From Bacillus pinisoli (GTDB lineage: Bacteria; Bacillota; Bacilli; Bacillales; SA4), in NCBI RefSeq assembly GCF_023036475.1, contig NZ_JAJQKI010000011.1, positions 1 through 64,000 on the forward strand: DNA of 64,000 bases, written 5' to 3'. The notes beneath the pieces are model-generated. The model saw only the letters and a program-made list of their open reading frames with translations, was not told the origin of the DNA and searched no databases. A program made the position numbers and the translations under genes. How positions within the stretch are numbered: the first letter of the stretch is position 1; each line of letters starts with the position of its first letter. Shown piece after piece: positions 7,991-16,310 of this stretch.

Positions 7991-8558
7991 ATTGTGCAAT
8001 GGCCGTTACAACCAATCTTTCTTCATGAGTACGTTTAAAAGGATTGTATACTCCAGTGCATGTAATTAAATGTAGTCGTTTCTCAGAAGTGAACCCGAAG
8101 ACTTCCTCTATTGGCCCGTCATTATAAGGATATTTCTCTATTTTAACTACTCGATACGTAACCGTTTGGTCCTCTCCAGTGATGATAATCTCATCTGAAA
8201 TAGAGACTTCATGCAAGTTTATAAAGATACCGGGTCCTAGATAGTCATCAACATGTCCTGCTAACACTACATTTCCTGCCTGACCAGGCTTTGCACCTAG
8301 CTTATACCACCCAACTTCCATTACATTCTTTGGAACCTCCATTGAGCCATCTGATAAAAGTCCGACTGAAATAACATTTGTCGTTAGGTTAATAGACGGA
8401 ATCGATAAGCCAGTCGGTGTGATTCCTTTATCAGTTCTCACAGTTCGTACTTCATTGGATAGCACACTCAATTTTACATCCTTCTTTATGTTTTCAACTT
8501 TAACAGGTGAGTTTGGAACCTCACTTGTAACAGCTTGATATGGTTCGCATCCGACCAA
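7989..8558 (-). CDS. Class F sortase
   Basis: A sortase of at least 189 residues. The catalytic triad is visible: His in LAGHVDDYLGPG, Cys in LHLITCTG and Arg in HEERLVV. The surrounding GSMEVPKN...VGWYKLG and PGQAGN segments match class F sortases. It would cleave the LPXTG signal of the protein encoded just upstream (8578-9381) and attach it to cell wall. Start is uncertain: 8558 is a TTG without a clear ribosome-binding site, whereas the open frame continues upstream through NLLFIILLVGC, a good membrane/lipobox segment, to about 8606 without an ATG. Translation may depend on reinitiation after the upstream stop at 8578, or the start may be non-canonical. Confidence 0.85.
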   Translation of the reverse strand: MVGCEPYQAVTSEVPNSPVKVENIKKDVKLSVLSNEVRTVRTDKGITPTGLSIPSINLTTNVISVGLLSDGSMEVPKNVMEVGWYKLGAKPGQAGNVVLAGHVDDYLGPGIFINLHEVSISDEIIITGEDQTVTYRVVKIEKYPYNDGPIEEVFGFTSEKRLHLITCTGVYNPFKRTHEERLVVTAIAQ

Positions 8559-8577
8559 CAGAATAATAAATAGTAGA

Positions 8578-9381
8578 TTAGGATTGAAAGAGGCTTTTTC
8601 TTTTATAGATCATAAAGAAAACTCCAGCAATCAATAAAACTGGTAAGCTATTCATTAACAACCCTGTTAATCCACCTGTTCCTGTCTTAGGAAGTTCTGT
8701 AGGCATAGATGATGTTGATGGATCCGCTAATACTAATACATCTAACGCTGGTTCTCCAGATGCTAGCCCTACTGCAAGAACTGTATAGATCATATCTGCT
8801 TTGAGCTCTGTTCCAGGTAACGAGAGCACAACATCTTCTGTGCCTGCTACACGTACTTCTAAATCTAATGTTGCAGGATCCACTTCGGCATAGTCTGTTA
8901 CTGCTTTAAATGGAGCATTAGCAAACAGTACATCTCCTCCAGTAATCGCTACATCAACTGCTGGTGCATCTGGAGAAAAGTGACCTACTCGTACTTTAGT
9001 CTTACCTGTTGTTACTGTCATATCATCAGTTAATACCGCTACTTCTAGATTTTCTAATGTGTTGCTTGCAATAACCGTATAGGCCTTTCCAGCTTCAACT
9101 GTCAGAGAAGTTGTTAATACTGGTTTTCCTTCTGAAACGGTACCAGCAGCAAATATGGCTACTTCATGCTCTCCAGCTGGAACCATTAAATAATCTGTTA
9201 CCGCTTTAAATGAAGCATTTTCTACAACTGTATCTCCATTTACAGTGATATCTACAGCCGGTGCGTCAGGTGAGCCATGAACGATACGAACCTTAGCTTG
9301 ATCATGATCATCAGCTAACACACTACTTGCAAACATGGTGAAAATTAGAGTCAAAATCACAGATGTTACTAGTTTCTTCAT
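8578..9381 (-). CDS. Cell-wall-anchored protein with two DUF4397 domains (LPKTG)
   Basis: A 267-residue secreted protein. Residues 1-23 are a signal peptide (cleavage near SVLA-DD). Two DUF4397 repeats follow, beginning VRIVHGSPDAPAVDI and VRVGHFSPDAPAVDV, each about 95 residues. The C-terminus is a classic sorting signal: LPKTG near residue 230, a hydrophobic stretch and the basic tail YKRKSLFQ. It is thus displayed on the wall, anchored by the class F sortase in the same operon. DUF4397 is a beta-rich domain without a settled function. The ATG at 9381 follows AAAGGAGAG. Three 11-bp TGTATAA-type repeats at 9447-9479 suggest shared control with the carotenoid locus. Confidence 0.85.
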   Translation of the reverse strand: MKKLVTSVILTLIFTMFASSVLADDHDQAKVRIVHGSPDAPAVDITVNGDTVVENASFKAVTDYLMVPAGEHEVAIFAAGTVSEGKPVLTTSLTVEAGKAYTVIASNTLENLEVAVLTDDMTVTTGKTKVRVGHFSPDAPAVDVAITGGDVLFANAPFKAVTDYAEVDPATLDLEVRVAGTEDVVLSLPGTELKADMIYTVLAVGLASGEPALDVLVLADPSTSSMPTELPKTGTGGLTGLLMNSLPVLLIAGVFFMIYKRKSLFQS

Positions 9382-9446
9382 CTTTCCTCTCTCCTTTGTA
9401 ATACTTTTTTATAGCTCATGTATAGATTATGTACACATTAATCCGG

Positions 9447-9479
9447 AAAGCTACACATAAGTTATACAATACTTATACA
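9447..9479 (-). promoter_or_regulatory. Three tandem 11-bp repeats, predicted CarH operator of the surface-protein operon
   Basis: Read on the minus strand the site is TGTATAAGTAT, TGTATAACTTA and TGTGTAGCTTT, three adjacent 11-mers in exact phase, 66-98 bp upstream of the DUF4397 start. Thermus CarH is known to bind three tandem 11-bp repeats, and the same TGTATAA core flanks the CarH-like gene in this window. Confidence 0.55.
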
Positions 9480-9589
9480 ATGTTTAATTATAAGCTGTCA
9501 ACAATTAAGCAATTTACAATAAGAGTTATTCTCTAATTTTAAGATGTAAGCTTGATTTAGATTCGTCGTCACTAGGTATAAAAAGAAAA

Positions 9590-9608
9590 AAACGGGTATC
9601 TCCCGTTT
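9590..9608 (-). terminator. Intrinsic terminator
   Basis: AACGGG and CCCGTT with loop TATCT; the minus strand continues into TTTTTTTC. It is the second of two terminators after the kinase at 9777-11381. Confidence 0.75.
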
Positions 9609-9688
9609 TAATTGTGTAACTTATTTATCATGATTGACCCTTAATTTAGGTGGAAAAAGCATTTCTTTACCTATCCCCCGGGAAATAT

Positions 9689-9695
9689 TTCGACA
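9689..9695 (-). promoter_or_regulatory. Spo0A-box-like site
   Basis: TGTCGAA on the minus strand, in the context TTGTCGAAATA, between two terminators and about 310 nt upstream of the DUF4397 gene. Single heptamer, so only suggestive. Confidence 0.3.
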
Positions 9696-9709
9696 ACTTC
9701 CAACAAAAA

Positions 9710-9734
9710 GGGATCACCGTTTTAATGGTGACCC
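9710..9734 (-). terminator. Intrinsic terminator after the PAS/GAF kinase
   Basis: GGGATCACC pairs with GGTGACCC (one bulge) and the minus strand ends in TTTTTG. It lies 42 nt beyond the stop at 9777. Confidence 0.8.
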
Positions 9735-9776
9735 TGTAAAAGCTTTCTCTCGTAAAGTTTAAGTTAGTTTTGAATG

Positions 9777-11381
9777 TTAGACATCTGATCTTAATGGTAA
9801 CCAAACAGTAAAAATTGTTCCAGCTCCTTGTTCACTACTTACCGTTATTTTCCCTTGATGCGATTCAATAATATTATAGCTCATGGAAAGTCCTAAACCT
9901 AAACCATATTTCTTTGTTGAGAAAAAAGGTGTGGATATAGTGTCTAACGTATAAGGGTCCATGCCACAGCCATTATCTTTAATTTCTATGACTATTCCAT
10001 TATCTTTAGGACTAGTGTCAAGAATAATTGAAATTACTCCCTTATGATCTATAGCATCAATCGAGTTTTGAATAATATTAATAAGTACTTGTTTAATTTT
10101 ATCAGAATCAATATATGCTTCTGTCTGCGTTTTACTATCAAAGTTTATTTGTACTTGTTTGTTTGTCAATTGACTATCCATTAATAAAATAATATCTCTT
10201 ATTAATTCATTCATTTCGGTTTTAGATTTTGAGATTTTCTTTTGTTCTGGCTTGGCCATTAATACAAATTGATTGACAAGATTTTTTATTCTTTCTAGCT
10301 CACTAGTAATAATCTGAAAATACTTTTCTAGTGTTTGGTCATTTGAGATCGCCTGCTTTTTAAACAACTGAAGTAACCCCATGATAGCTGTTAAAGGATT
10401 TCTAATTTCATGTGCTAATCCTGCACTTATTTTTCCAATAGCAGAAAGTTTTTCACTAGCCATTACTTGTTTCTCTAATGACAATCTTTCTGTTATATCT
10501 CTAAATTGACCAAATACTCCTATTACTTGCTGGGATTCATCAAAAATAGGAAATGAATCGAACAATAATATTTTCCCAGATATATTGATCTCTACATCTT
10601 CAAATCTAGTGTGTTTATCCAGAACCTCCATCATATAGGAGCCCATCTCACCTAGATTAACGATGGATTGATTTAGTAATTCTTCTTTCTTAGATAACAA
10701 AACATTTTCAGCAAATGGGTTCATTTCAATGATATGGCCTTCTTCATTTGTAATAATAATTCCATTTCGACTACTGTTAATTAATACTTGATTAAGTACT
10801 AGTAGCTTTTTGTTTTGCTTGTTAACTTTTACTTCTCTTTCGATAGAGTCCACAGCTGACAGTAATAGCCCTAAATGAAAGGAACTTGCATCTTTTGCTG
10901 CCATCATGACAGAGATCGTCCCTCCAACTCTACCTTCATGGTAAAAAGGGACAGAAAAACAAGCACTTTGATGAAGTACTCGCTGGAAATGCTCTGTGCC
11001 TATCATTCGGATGGGCCTCTTTAAATCTAGTGCTAATGAGATAGAATTTGTTCCAAGCTCTTCTTCCCTAAATCTAATACCAATTGAAATCCCTAAAGAT
11101 TCGACTTGTCCTTTAATCGTTGGATCTCCGTACTTGTCGAGAATGTATCCTTCATGATCAGAAATTACTATTAGTACAGGGATTGCCTCTAGGTCGGAAA
11201 TTAGTTTTTTCATGAATTTTCTAGAAAAGTACACGAAGTCATCTAAGCTCTTAATTTTATCTTGAATTCTACTTTTAGTTATACATAGCTTTGGAATTAC
11301 CGGAGCATCAGGATTCATCTTATATAGTTCAAGACATCGTTTATGAGAGTTAACGACATCGTAATCTGTCAGTTTGATCAT
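9777..11381 (-). CDS. Orphan cytoplasmic GAF-PAS histidine kinase
   Basis: A 534-residue soluble kinase. Residues 1-170 resemble the N-terminal GAF region of AcoR-type regulators (GQVESLGISIGIRFREEELGTNSI). A PAS domain follows at about 200-305 (INSSRNGIIITNEEGHIIEMNPFA). HisKA has the H-box LAHEIRNPLTAIMGLLQLF; the ATPase has NIIQNSIDAI, DNGCGMDP and GLGLGLSMS. The H-box is of the sporulation-kinase type and no response regulator is adjacent, so it may feed the Spo0F/Spo0A phosphorelay; that is inference. The ATG at 11381 has GAGGG 8 nt upstream. It is monocistronic, with two terminators behind it. The signal could be redox or a small metabolite bound by GAF or PAS. Confidence 0.85.
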   Translation of the reverse strand: MIKLTDYDVVNSHKRCLELYKMNPDAPVIPKLCITKSRIQDKIKSLDDFVYFSRKFMKKLISDLEAIPVLIVISDHEGYILDKYGDPTIKGQVESLGISIGIRFREEELGTNSISLALDLKRPIRMIGTEHFQRVLHQSACFSVPFYHEGRVGGTISVMMAAKDASSFHLGLLLSAVDSIEREVKVNKQNKKLLVLNQVLINSSRNGIIITNEEGHIIEMNPFAENVLLSKKEELLNQSIVNLGEMGSYMMEVLDKHTRFEDVEINISGKILLFDSFPIFDESQQVIGVFGQFRDITERLSLEKQVMASEKLSAIGKISAGLAHEIRNPLTAIMGLLQLFKKQAISNDQTLEKYFQIITSELERIKNLVNQFVLMAKPEQKKISKSKTEMNELIRDIILLMDSQLTNKQVQINFDSKTQTEAYIDSDKIKQVLINIIQNSIDAIDHKGVISIILDTSPKDNGIVIEIKDNGCGMDPYTLDTISTPFFSTKKYGLGLGLSMSYNIIESHQGKITVSSEQGAGTIFTVWLPLRSDV

Positions 11382-11514
11382 ATCTATATCCCTCAGATCA
11401 ATTTATTAAATTAGTACAATAGTACTATTATATATAATTTTAGCCATTTCAACTAGCTGGTTATTAATAGTATTTTTTGGTTGTTCTTTGTACTTTCGTG
11501 TTATATAGAAAAAC

Positions 11515-11541
11515 CCCGAAGCTATAAACATTCACTTCGGG
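11515..11541 (-). terminator. Intrinsic terminator after the GGDEF-EAL gene
   Basis: CCCGAAG pairs with CTTCGGG and the minus strand continues as GTTTTTC. Confidence 0.75.
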
Positions 11542-11565
11542 AATTAAAGATATCTTACGTTTTAA

Positions 11566-13911
11566 TTAATTAAGCTCCTGATCCAAGAATTTACCGCAAT
11601 CCTCTATTTTTAATGGAGGACTAATCAAGTAACCTTGTATTTCATCACAGAACATGCTCTTAAGGAAGGAGGTTTGCTTCTCTGTTTCCACACCTTCTGC
11701 AATCACTTTAAAGTTTAACTCTTTGGCCATCATAATAATTAATTTTACAATAGCATCATTTTTTTCACTTGTACTTAAAAGAGAAATAAAGGAACGATCA
11801 ATTTTTAAGCGATCGATTGGGAAACGGTTCATATATTGTAAGGAGGAATAACCTGTTCCAAAGTCATCCATTGCAATAAGGAAGCCCATTTCCTTTAATT
11901 TACTTAGTTTCGTAATAACATTTTCAATTGAACCCATTGCCATACTTTCTGTAATTTCAAGTTCAATGTTATTTGGGTTTGCCTTTGTTTCTTTCAATAT
12001 TCTCGTTACCGTCTCAACAAAGTTGGGTTGTTGAAATTGTAGGGAAGAAATATTAACGGCTATTCTAACTGACTTGAATCCTTGTGTTTCCCATTCGACA
12101 GTCTGTTTACACGCCTCTTTTAAGACCCACTCACCTATTGGAAGGATGAGCCCTGTTTCTTCAGCAATAGGAATGAAATCGGATGGTGGCACATTACCCT
12201 GAGTCGGTGAAGCCCATCTAAGTAATGCTTCAAAACCAATGACCTGACCAGTATCTATGAGAACTTGAGGCTGATAGTGTAAAAGAAACTCATTCCGTTC
12301 TATGGCTCTTCTTAGGGAGTTTTCCAAAGTAAGTTGAGATTCGTTATCCATCGTTTCATCATAAATCATAAAATGGTTTTTTCCATTGTCCTTTACTTTG
12401 TACATAGCTGTATCGGCTTTCATCAGAAGTGACTCAAAATCTCTGCCGTGATCTGGATACATGGATATACCAACACTAGGCGTCACATGTAGTTCTAATC
12501 CTTTAACTTCATAGACTTCTCGAAGGACGTCTACAATTTCTGCAGCCTTCTTCTCCACTTTAGAAAGACTGACGTTTTCAAGCAATACAGCATATTCATC
12601 TCCGCCGATGCGACAAACTAGCTCGTTAGGATTCATGATTTGGCTTAACCGTTTGCCAACTTCTTTTAATAATTCATCTCCATAGGAATGTCCAAGGCTA
12701 TCATTAATCTGCTTGAACCGGTCTAAATCAAGCAAGAGAAACGCAATCTTTTTTCCACTTGTTTTAGTGGTATTCCGAATTGCTTGTTTTAATCTTTTTT
12801 CAATATAGCGTCTGTTTGGGAGCTCCGTGACGACATCATGAAAAGCGAAGTGCTCCATTTGATTTATGGTTTCCACTAAACGATCGGTTCTCTCTTTTAC
12901 TTTAACCTCTAATGCCTCATTCAAATTATTTAAATCGGTAACTAATCTGTCATTATCCAACAGTGTAAATACCTGCCTCAAAATAACAAGAAGTATACTA
13001 ATAAACAAACCTATAATAATCGGCGTCGTACTTTGTATTTTCAACACAATATAGATAAAGAGGAGAATAACTCCCAAGTACGGAAAAATATGCTTGAAGA
13101 TCACCTTTTTATTAGAAACCGCCGTTCTATTTATCCTGCTTTCTTCCATTGATATTGATTTATGATGTAGACTAGCCAAACCAATGATAAGGATTGATAA
13201 AAGCCATAAAGGATCAGATAAACTTCCTACAGAATACATATTTTTAATCGTTAAATAGGAGAAGTTGAAATCTGCTATGATTTGAATCAGAAATCCTGCA
13301 ACAAGTAAATATGATGTAGTTTTTGTAAATATAGTATTAGAAGCCATAATAATACTTATAACACCGGTTAACACACCTAAGTCTAAGATTGGATAGAGTA
13401 AATCAATGAATGAAAATACATGATCTATATTATGAATTAACGGCTTCATAATGAAAAACCATATAAATGTCGCAGCAACCGTCATTACTATTAAGATATC
13501 AAACATAAACCTAATGGTTAGTAGATTACTCTTCTTCATCACATTCATCATGCACAATAGCGCTAATGTATAGAATCCATTTTGACAGATAAAAAATATC
13601 TTAGGAAGAATAGCCAACTCAGCAGCTGACAGGAGAATAAATTGATAGTAACTCCAGATTAAGATTCCTACTAGATAAGCTAAGAGTCCCAATCCTAAAA
13701 AGAACCAAAATCTCTTTGATTCTCCATTATCATTTCTAAAGGTGTGGTTTAGCCAACTTAAGGCTGTAATAATGGCTGTCACTTGTAAGATGACAGCTCC
13801 CCAATCTAGCATTTTCTGATTTTGACTAAAAATGATATACCAGGATACGTTAAATATGATTAAGCCTATTATAAATAAGTAGGCAAATGTTCTAATTCTT
13901 GATGTCGGCAT
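11566..13911 (-). CDS. Membrane GGDEF-EAL protein (diguanylate cyclase/phosphodiesterase)
   Basis: A 781-residue protein. Residues 1-325 contain eight or more membrane helices, then a short coiled coil (NEALEVKVKERTDRL). The GGDEF domain carries GGDEY near residue 435, which is compatible with activity; the inhibitory RxxD site is absent. The EAL domain follows from about residue 520 with FEALLRW, NISSLQF, ITES and DDFGTGYSSLQYM, all hallmarks of active c-di-GMP phosphodiesterases. Both activities are therefore possible and net direction cannot be read. The ATG follows AAGGAGA. It is 14 nt downstream of the GNAT-like gene at 13926-14453, forming a two-gene operon that may be Spo0A-linked through a box at 14578. 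Confidence 0.9.
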   Translation of the reverse strand: MPTSRIRTFAYLFIIGLIIFNVSWYIIFSQNQKMLDWGAVILQVTAIITALSWLNHTFRNDNGESKRFWFFLGLGLLAYLVGILIWSYYQFILLSAAELAILPKIFFICQNGFYTLALLCMMNVMKKSNLLTIRFMFDILIVMTVAATFIWFFIMKPLIHNIDHVFSFIDLLYPILDLGVLTGVISIIMASNTIFTKTTSYLLVAGFLIQIIADFNFSYLTIKNMYSVGSLSDPLWLLSILIIGLASLHHKSISMEESRINRTAVSNKKVIFKHIFPYLGVILLFIYIVLKIQSTTPIIIGLFISILLVILRQVFTLLDNDRLVTDLNNLNEALEVKVKERTDRLVETINQMEHFAFHDVVTELPNRRYIEKRLKQAIRNTTKTSGKKIAFLLLDLDRFKQINDSLGHSYGDELLKEVGKRLSQIMNPNELVCRIGGDEYAVLLENVSLSKVEKKAAEIVDVLREVYEVKGLELHVTPSVGISMYPDHGRDFESLLMKADTAMYKVKDNGKNHFMIYDETMDNESQLTLENSLRRAIERNEFLLHYQPQVLIDTGQVIGFEALLRWASPTQGNVPPSDFIPIAEETGLILPIGEWVLKEACKQTVEWETQGFKSVRIAVNISSLQFQQPNFVETVTRILKETKANPNNIELEITESMAMGSIENVITKLSKLKEMGFLIAMDDFGTGYSSLQYMNRFPIDRLKIDRSFISLLSTSEKNDAIVKLIIMMAKELNFKVIAEGVETEKQTSFLKSMFCDEIQGYLISPPLKIEDCGKFLDQELN

Positions 13912-13925
13912 TAATTTCTCCTTGT

Positions 13926-14453
13926 TTACGTGTTAATTATTGTTTTTTCTAAATCAGGCAACAGCCACGGAAATTTTTCTTTGTTCATATATACAAAACC
14001 TGGATACACAACTGTAGGTATGACGTGATCCCCTTTATAATAAAATTGTTCCCCTACTGTTTCTAAAGGTAGTTTATAGACGTTTTTTAGCGCTCTATAA
14101 AATACTCTTTCTAGCAGCACCACATTATACTCAATTTGGTACAGTTCATTATAGTAAATAAATAAGGATAACAATCTCTCCAGATTCCTGCCGCGAAACT
14201 CCTTTAAAATAGCCACCTTATCTATTTCAATCACTTTGTCTTGATTGTTATAAATAGAATCTATCTTATGAAAAGGAAAAACCTTATTAATTTCATTCAT
14301 TTCGGAAGTTGTGTAGGGCTTAAACTCAATCGTTCCAATGCTTCTATCGCTTGAGTCAATAATGATAAAACGGTCCGCTTCTTCTAAAGAAGGATCTAGC
14401 ATATACCCTTTTTCAAGCCAACATTCCATCCATATTTGGTTAAATGTATTCAT
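13926..14453 (-). CDS. GNAT/acyl-amino-acid-synthase-like protein
   Basis: A 175-residue protein with weak resemblance to the GNAT fold used by N-acetyltransferases and FeeM-like N-acyl amino acid synthases. Beta strands FIIIDSSDRSIGTIEFKPY lead into VIEIDKVAILKEFRGRNLERLLSLFIYY, where EFRGRNLERLL occupies the place of the acyl-CoA pyrophosphate loop. The late segment NVVLLERVFYRALKNVYKLPLETVG is also GNAT-like. No signal or membrane span is present. The ATG follows AAAGGAC. It is the first gene of an operon with a GGDEF-EAL protein, so it may make or modify something read by that protein; there is no direct evidence. A Spo0A-like box and a minus-strand terminator-like hairpin lie upstream. 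Confidence 0.5.
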   Translation of the reverse strand: MNTFNQIWMECWLEKGYMLDPSLEEADRFIIIDSSDRSIGTIEFKPYTTSEMNEINKVFPFHKIDSIYNNQDKVIEIDKVAILKEFRGRNLERLLSLFIYYNELYQIEYNVVLLERVFYRALKNVYKLPLETVGEQFYYKGDHVIPTVVYPGFVYMNKEKFPWLLPDLEKTIINT

Positions 14454-14577
14454 GTCCTTTATTGATTTTACTTTTTTATAGATAAAACCTCCCCCTTATC
14501 CAATCTTCAATGTATATTTATCATTATAGCAATATATCAGAAAGAAAAGCACAAAAATATTACATTCTTTTACAAAT

Positions 14578-14584
14578 TTCGACA
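14578..14584 (-). promoter_or_regulatory. Spo0A-box-like site upstream of the GNAT/GGDEF-EAL operon
   Basis: TGTCGAA on the minus strand (context GGTGTCGAAATTTGT), about 125 nt upstream of the start at 14453. Confidence 0.35.
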
Positions 14585-14627
14585 CCAGTTTTTTACAACA
14601 TTACAAATGTACTATCAACAGAAAAAA

Positions 14628-14648
14628 GACCGTCTATATTAACGGTCT
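14628..14648 (-). terminator. Terminator-like hairpin in the minus-strand leader region
   Basis: AGACCGT pairs with ACGGTCT and the minus strand continues TTTTTTCTG. No minus-strand gene lies directly upstream of it, so it would end or attenuate a leader transcript arising in 14700-14950. Confidence 0.55.
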
Positions 14649-14689
14649 ATGCTTATGAAATACTAGAAACAATCTATTCTTTTACTCTC

Positions 14690-14830
14690 TGTTAAGCTCA
14701 GAAAACACCTCTCCGCTTGTTGTCTGCAGAGCTATTCTTTTATGATACCTTCTTTTTTTCCTCTGAAGAGTCCCCTCAGGGAAAACCTTTGTTGTTAAGC
14801 CTCTAACAAATTAGAGCTTTTCTCCTATTT
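14690..14830. other. Structured non-coding stretch with an imperfect tandem repeat
   Basis: Two segments share order and sequence: GCTCAGAAAACACCT...TTGTTGT...AGAGCTATTC near 14696-14737 and CCCTCAGGGAAAACCT...TTGTTGT...AGAGCTTTTC near 14773-14822. Local stems such as AAGCCTCTAA/TTAGAGCTT are present. I cannot match it to a riboswitch family on either strand. No coding frame with a ribosome-binding site exists between 14454 and 14993. Confidence 0.35.
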
Positions 14831-14993
14831 TTATAACCCAGTTAATCTAATCTAGAACAAAGTATCGTTCATTTATCATATATTTCGAGTTACGAAGTTT
14901 GTCGGTAATATAAGCCCTTTACCTCATTGTTAAAAAATGTAAATCTATTTTAAGGTTAAAAGGTAACATAAATTTATAATTGGAGGTATAAAG

Positions 14994-16058
14994 ATGAGCT
15001 TGAAAAAGAGAGTGCTAACAGTTTCTTTATCCAGTCTAGTTGCCTTTGGTGCATTTAACTTCGTATCCGTTCCAGCAGAAGCAGTTGGTAACGGTCCTAA
15101 TGCTGGGAATGGTTCCATTCAAACTTCTATTCTGCATACATATGACAGTTTAGTGGACTTCCTAAAGACACAAGATACTAAACAAGAAGCATTAGAATTA
15201 GAGATTATCGGGGAGACAGTAAAAGGCCGTGATATCTATATGGCAAAATATATTTCTAATCCTTCTAATCCCACCATATTATTCTTAACTCAGCAGCACG
15301 GCAATGAGCAATTAACAACAGAAGGTGCACTTACCTTCATTAAACATTTAGGTACACAAAAAACAAAGGGTGTTTTAGAAAATGTAAACATCTTAATTAT
15401 TCCTATGCTGAATGCAGATGGAGCAATGGGAGATGTTAACTTCTCACTCGACAACTATCTAGCCGATGGTGACCGTCATTTGACTCGCTATAACGCAAAT
15501 AATGTAGACCTTAACCGTGAACATAATAAAGAGACCAATGAAATGCAACCTGAAGCTAGAGCTCTTCATGAGAATGTATTTGAAAAATACAAAATTGACT
15601 ATATGATTGACCTTCATCACCAAGGTACGCTAAGTGAAACGGAAGGTGAGCTCGTTTCTGGATCCATTCTTTATCCAACTAATACTGATGTAAAACCAGA
15701 AGTCCGTGAACGCTCTAAAAAGCTAGGCTCTATTGTGTATCACGCGCTTGAACCTACTGGATGGGGTCATATTGGAAGATATAATGGTGGAACTGGCGCA
15801 AACATTGGTCGTAACGGAGCAGCTTTACGTTATGATATTTCCACACTTCTTTTTGAAATGCGTGGCATGTCAGATCACTATATTGAGTCCTATGCGCTTG
15901 GGCAAAAAAGTAATGGCTATTTAATTAAGCAAACAGTCACTACACTAGATGCAGCAGTAAGAGCCATTGCAGACGGTAGTATTGAGGCAGCTGATACTAG
16001 TTTTTGGGAAACCCTCCCAGTACAAAGAAATCGGTCTGGTGAGGAAGATGATGAATAA
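14994..16058 (+). CDS. Secreted M14-family zinc carboxypeptidase
   Basis: A 354-residue exported metallopeptidase. Signal peptide residues 1-30 end at VPAEA. The M14 zinc ligands are visible: HGNE (His102, Glu105) and DLHHQG (His about 208), with the general base Glu about 288 in LLFEMRG. The segment LNADGAMGDVN and VDLNREHN match the substrate-binding region. It probably trims peptides or peptidoglycan stem peptides outside the cell. The ATG follows GGAGG with 7 nt spacing and a terminator follows at 16089-16118, so it is monocistronic. The acidic tail (GEEDDE) is unusual but carries no anchor. Substrate is unknown. Confidence 0.85.
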   Translation: MSLKKRVLTVSLSSLVAFGAFNFVSVPAEAVGNGPNAGNGSIQTSILHTYDSLVDFLKTQDTKQEALELEIIGETVKGRDIYMAKYISNPSNPTILFLTQQHGNEQLTTEGALTFIKHLGTQKTKGVLENVNILIIPMLNADGAMGDVNFSLDNYLADGDRHLTRYNANNVDLNREHNKETNEMQPEARALHENVFEKYKIDYMIDLHHQGTLSETEGELVSGSILYPTNTDVKPEVRERSKKLGSIVYHALEPTGWGHIGRYNGGTGANIGRNGAALRYDISTLLFEMRGMSDHYIESYALGQKSNGYLIKQTVTTLDAAVRAIADGSIEAADTSFWETLPVQRNRSGEEDDE

Positions 16059-16088
16059 GTAATAGTTTTAATAAATTATTTTGTTATG

Positions 16089-16118
16089 GAAACCAGTTCT
16101 TTTATTGGAGCTGGTTTC
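16089..16118 (+). terminator. Intrinsic terminator after the M14 peptidase gene
   Basis: GAAACCAG pairs with CTGGTTTC and is followed by ATTTTATTT. Confidence 0.75.
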
Positions 16119-16310
16119 ATTTTATTTATATAGGACTTCATTTTACAGATAGTGCCGCTCACAAATTAAAATATTTTACTAAAATACCAATAAATGACAA
16201 AATATCTGTTATACTTTCTATTAGACTAATAGTAATGTACCAGATTACAGTAGACTTTAACTTATGCTAGAGTTTGCTGTCTATTGATGTCAAAGGTAGG
16301 AGGGACTTTA

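Noticed and set aside
14510..14695. A 61-codon open frame on the plus strand
   Set aside because: No ribosome-binding site, low-complexity composition, and it runs through a minus-strand terminator hairpin and a Spo0A-like box.
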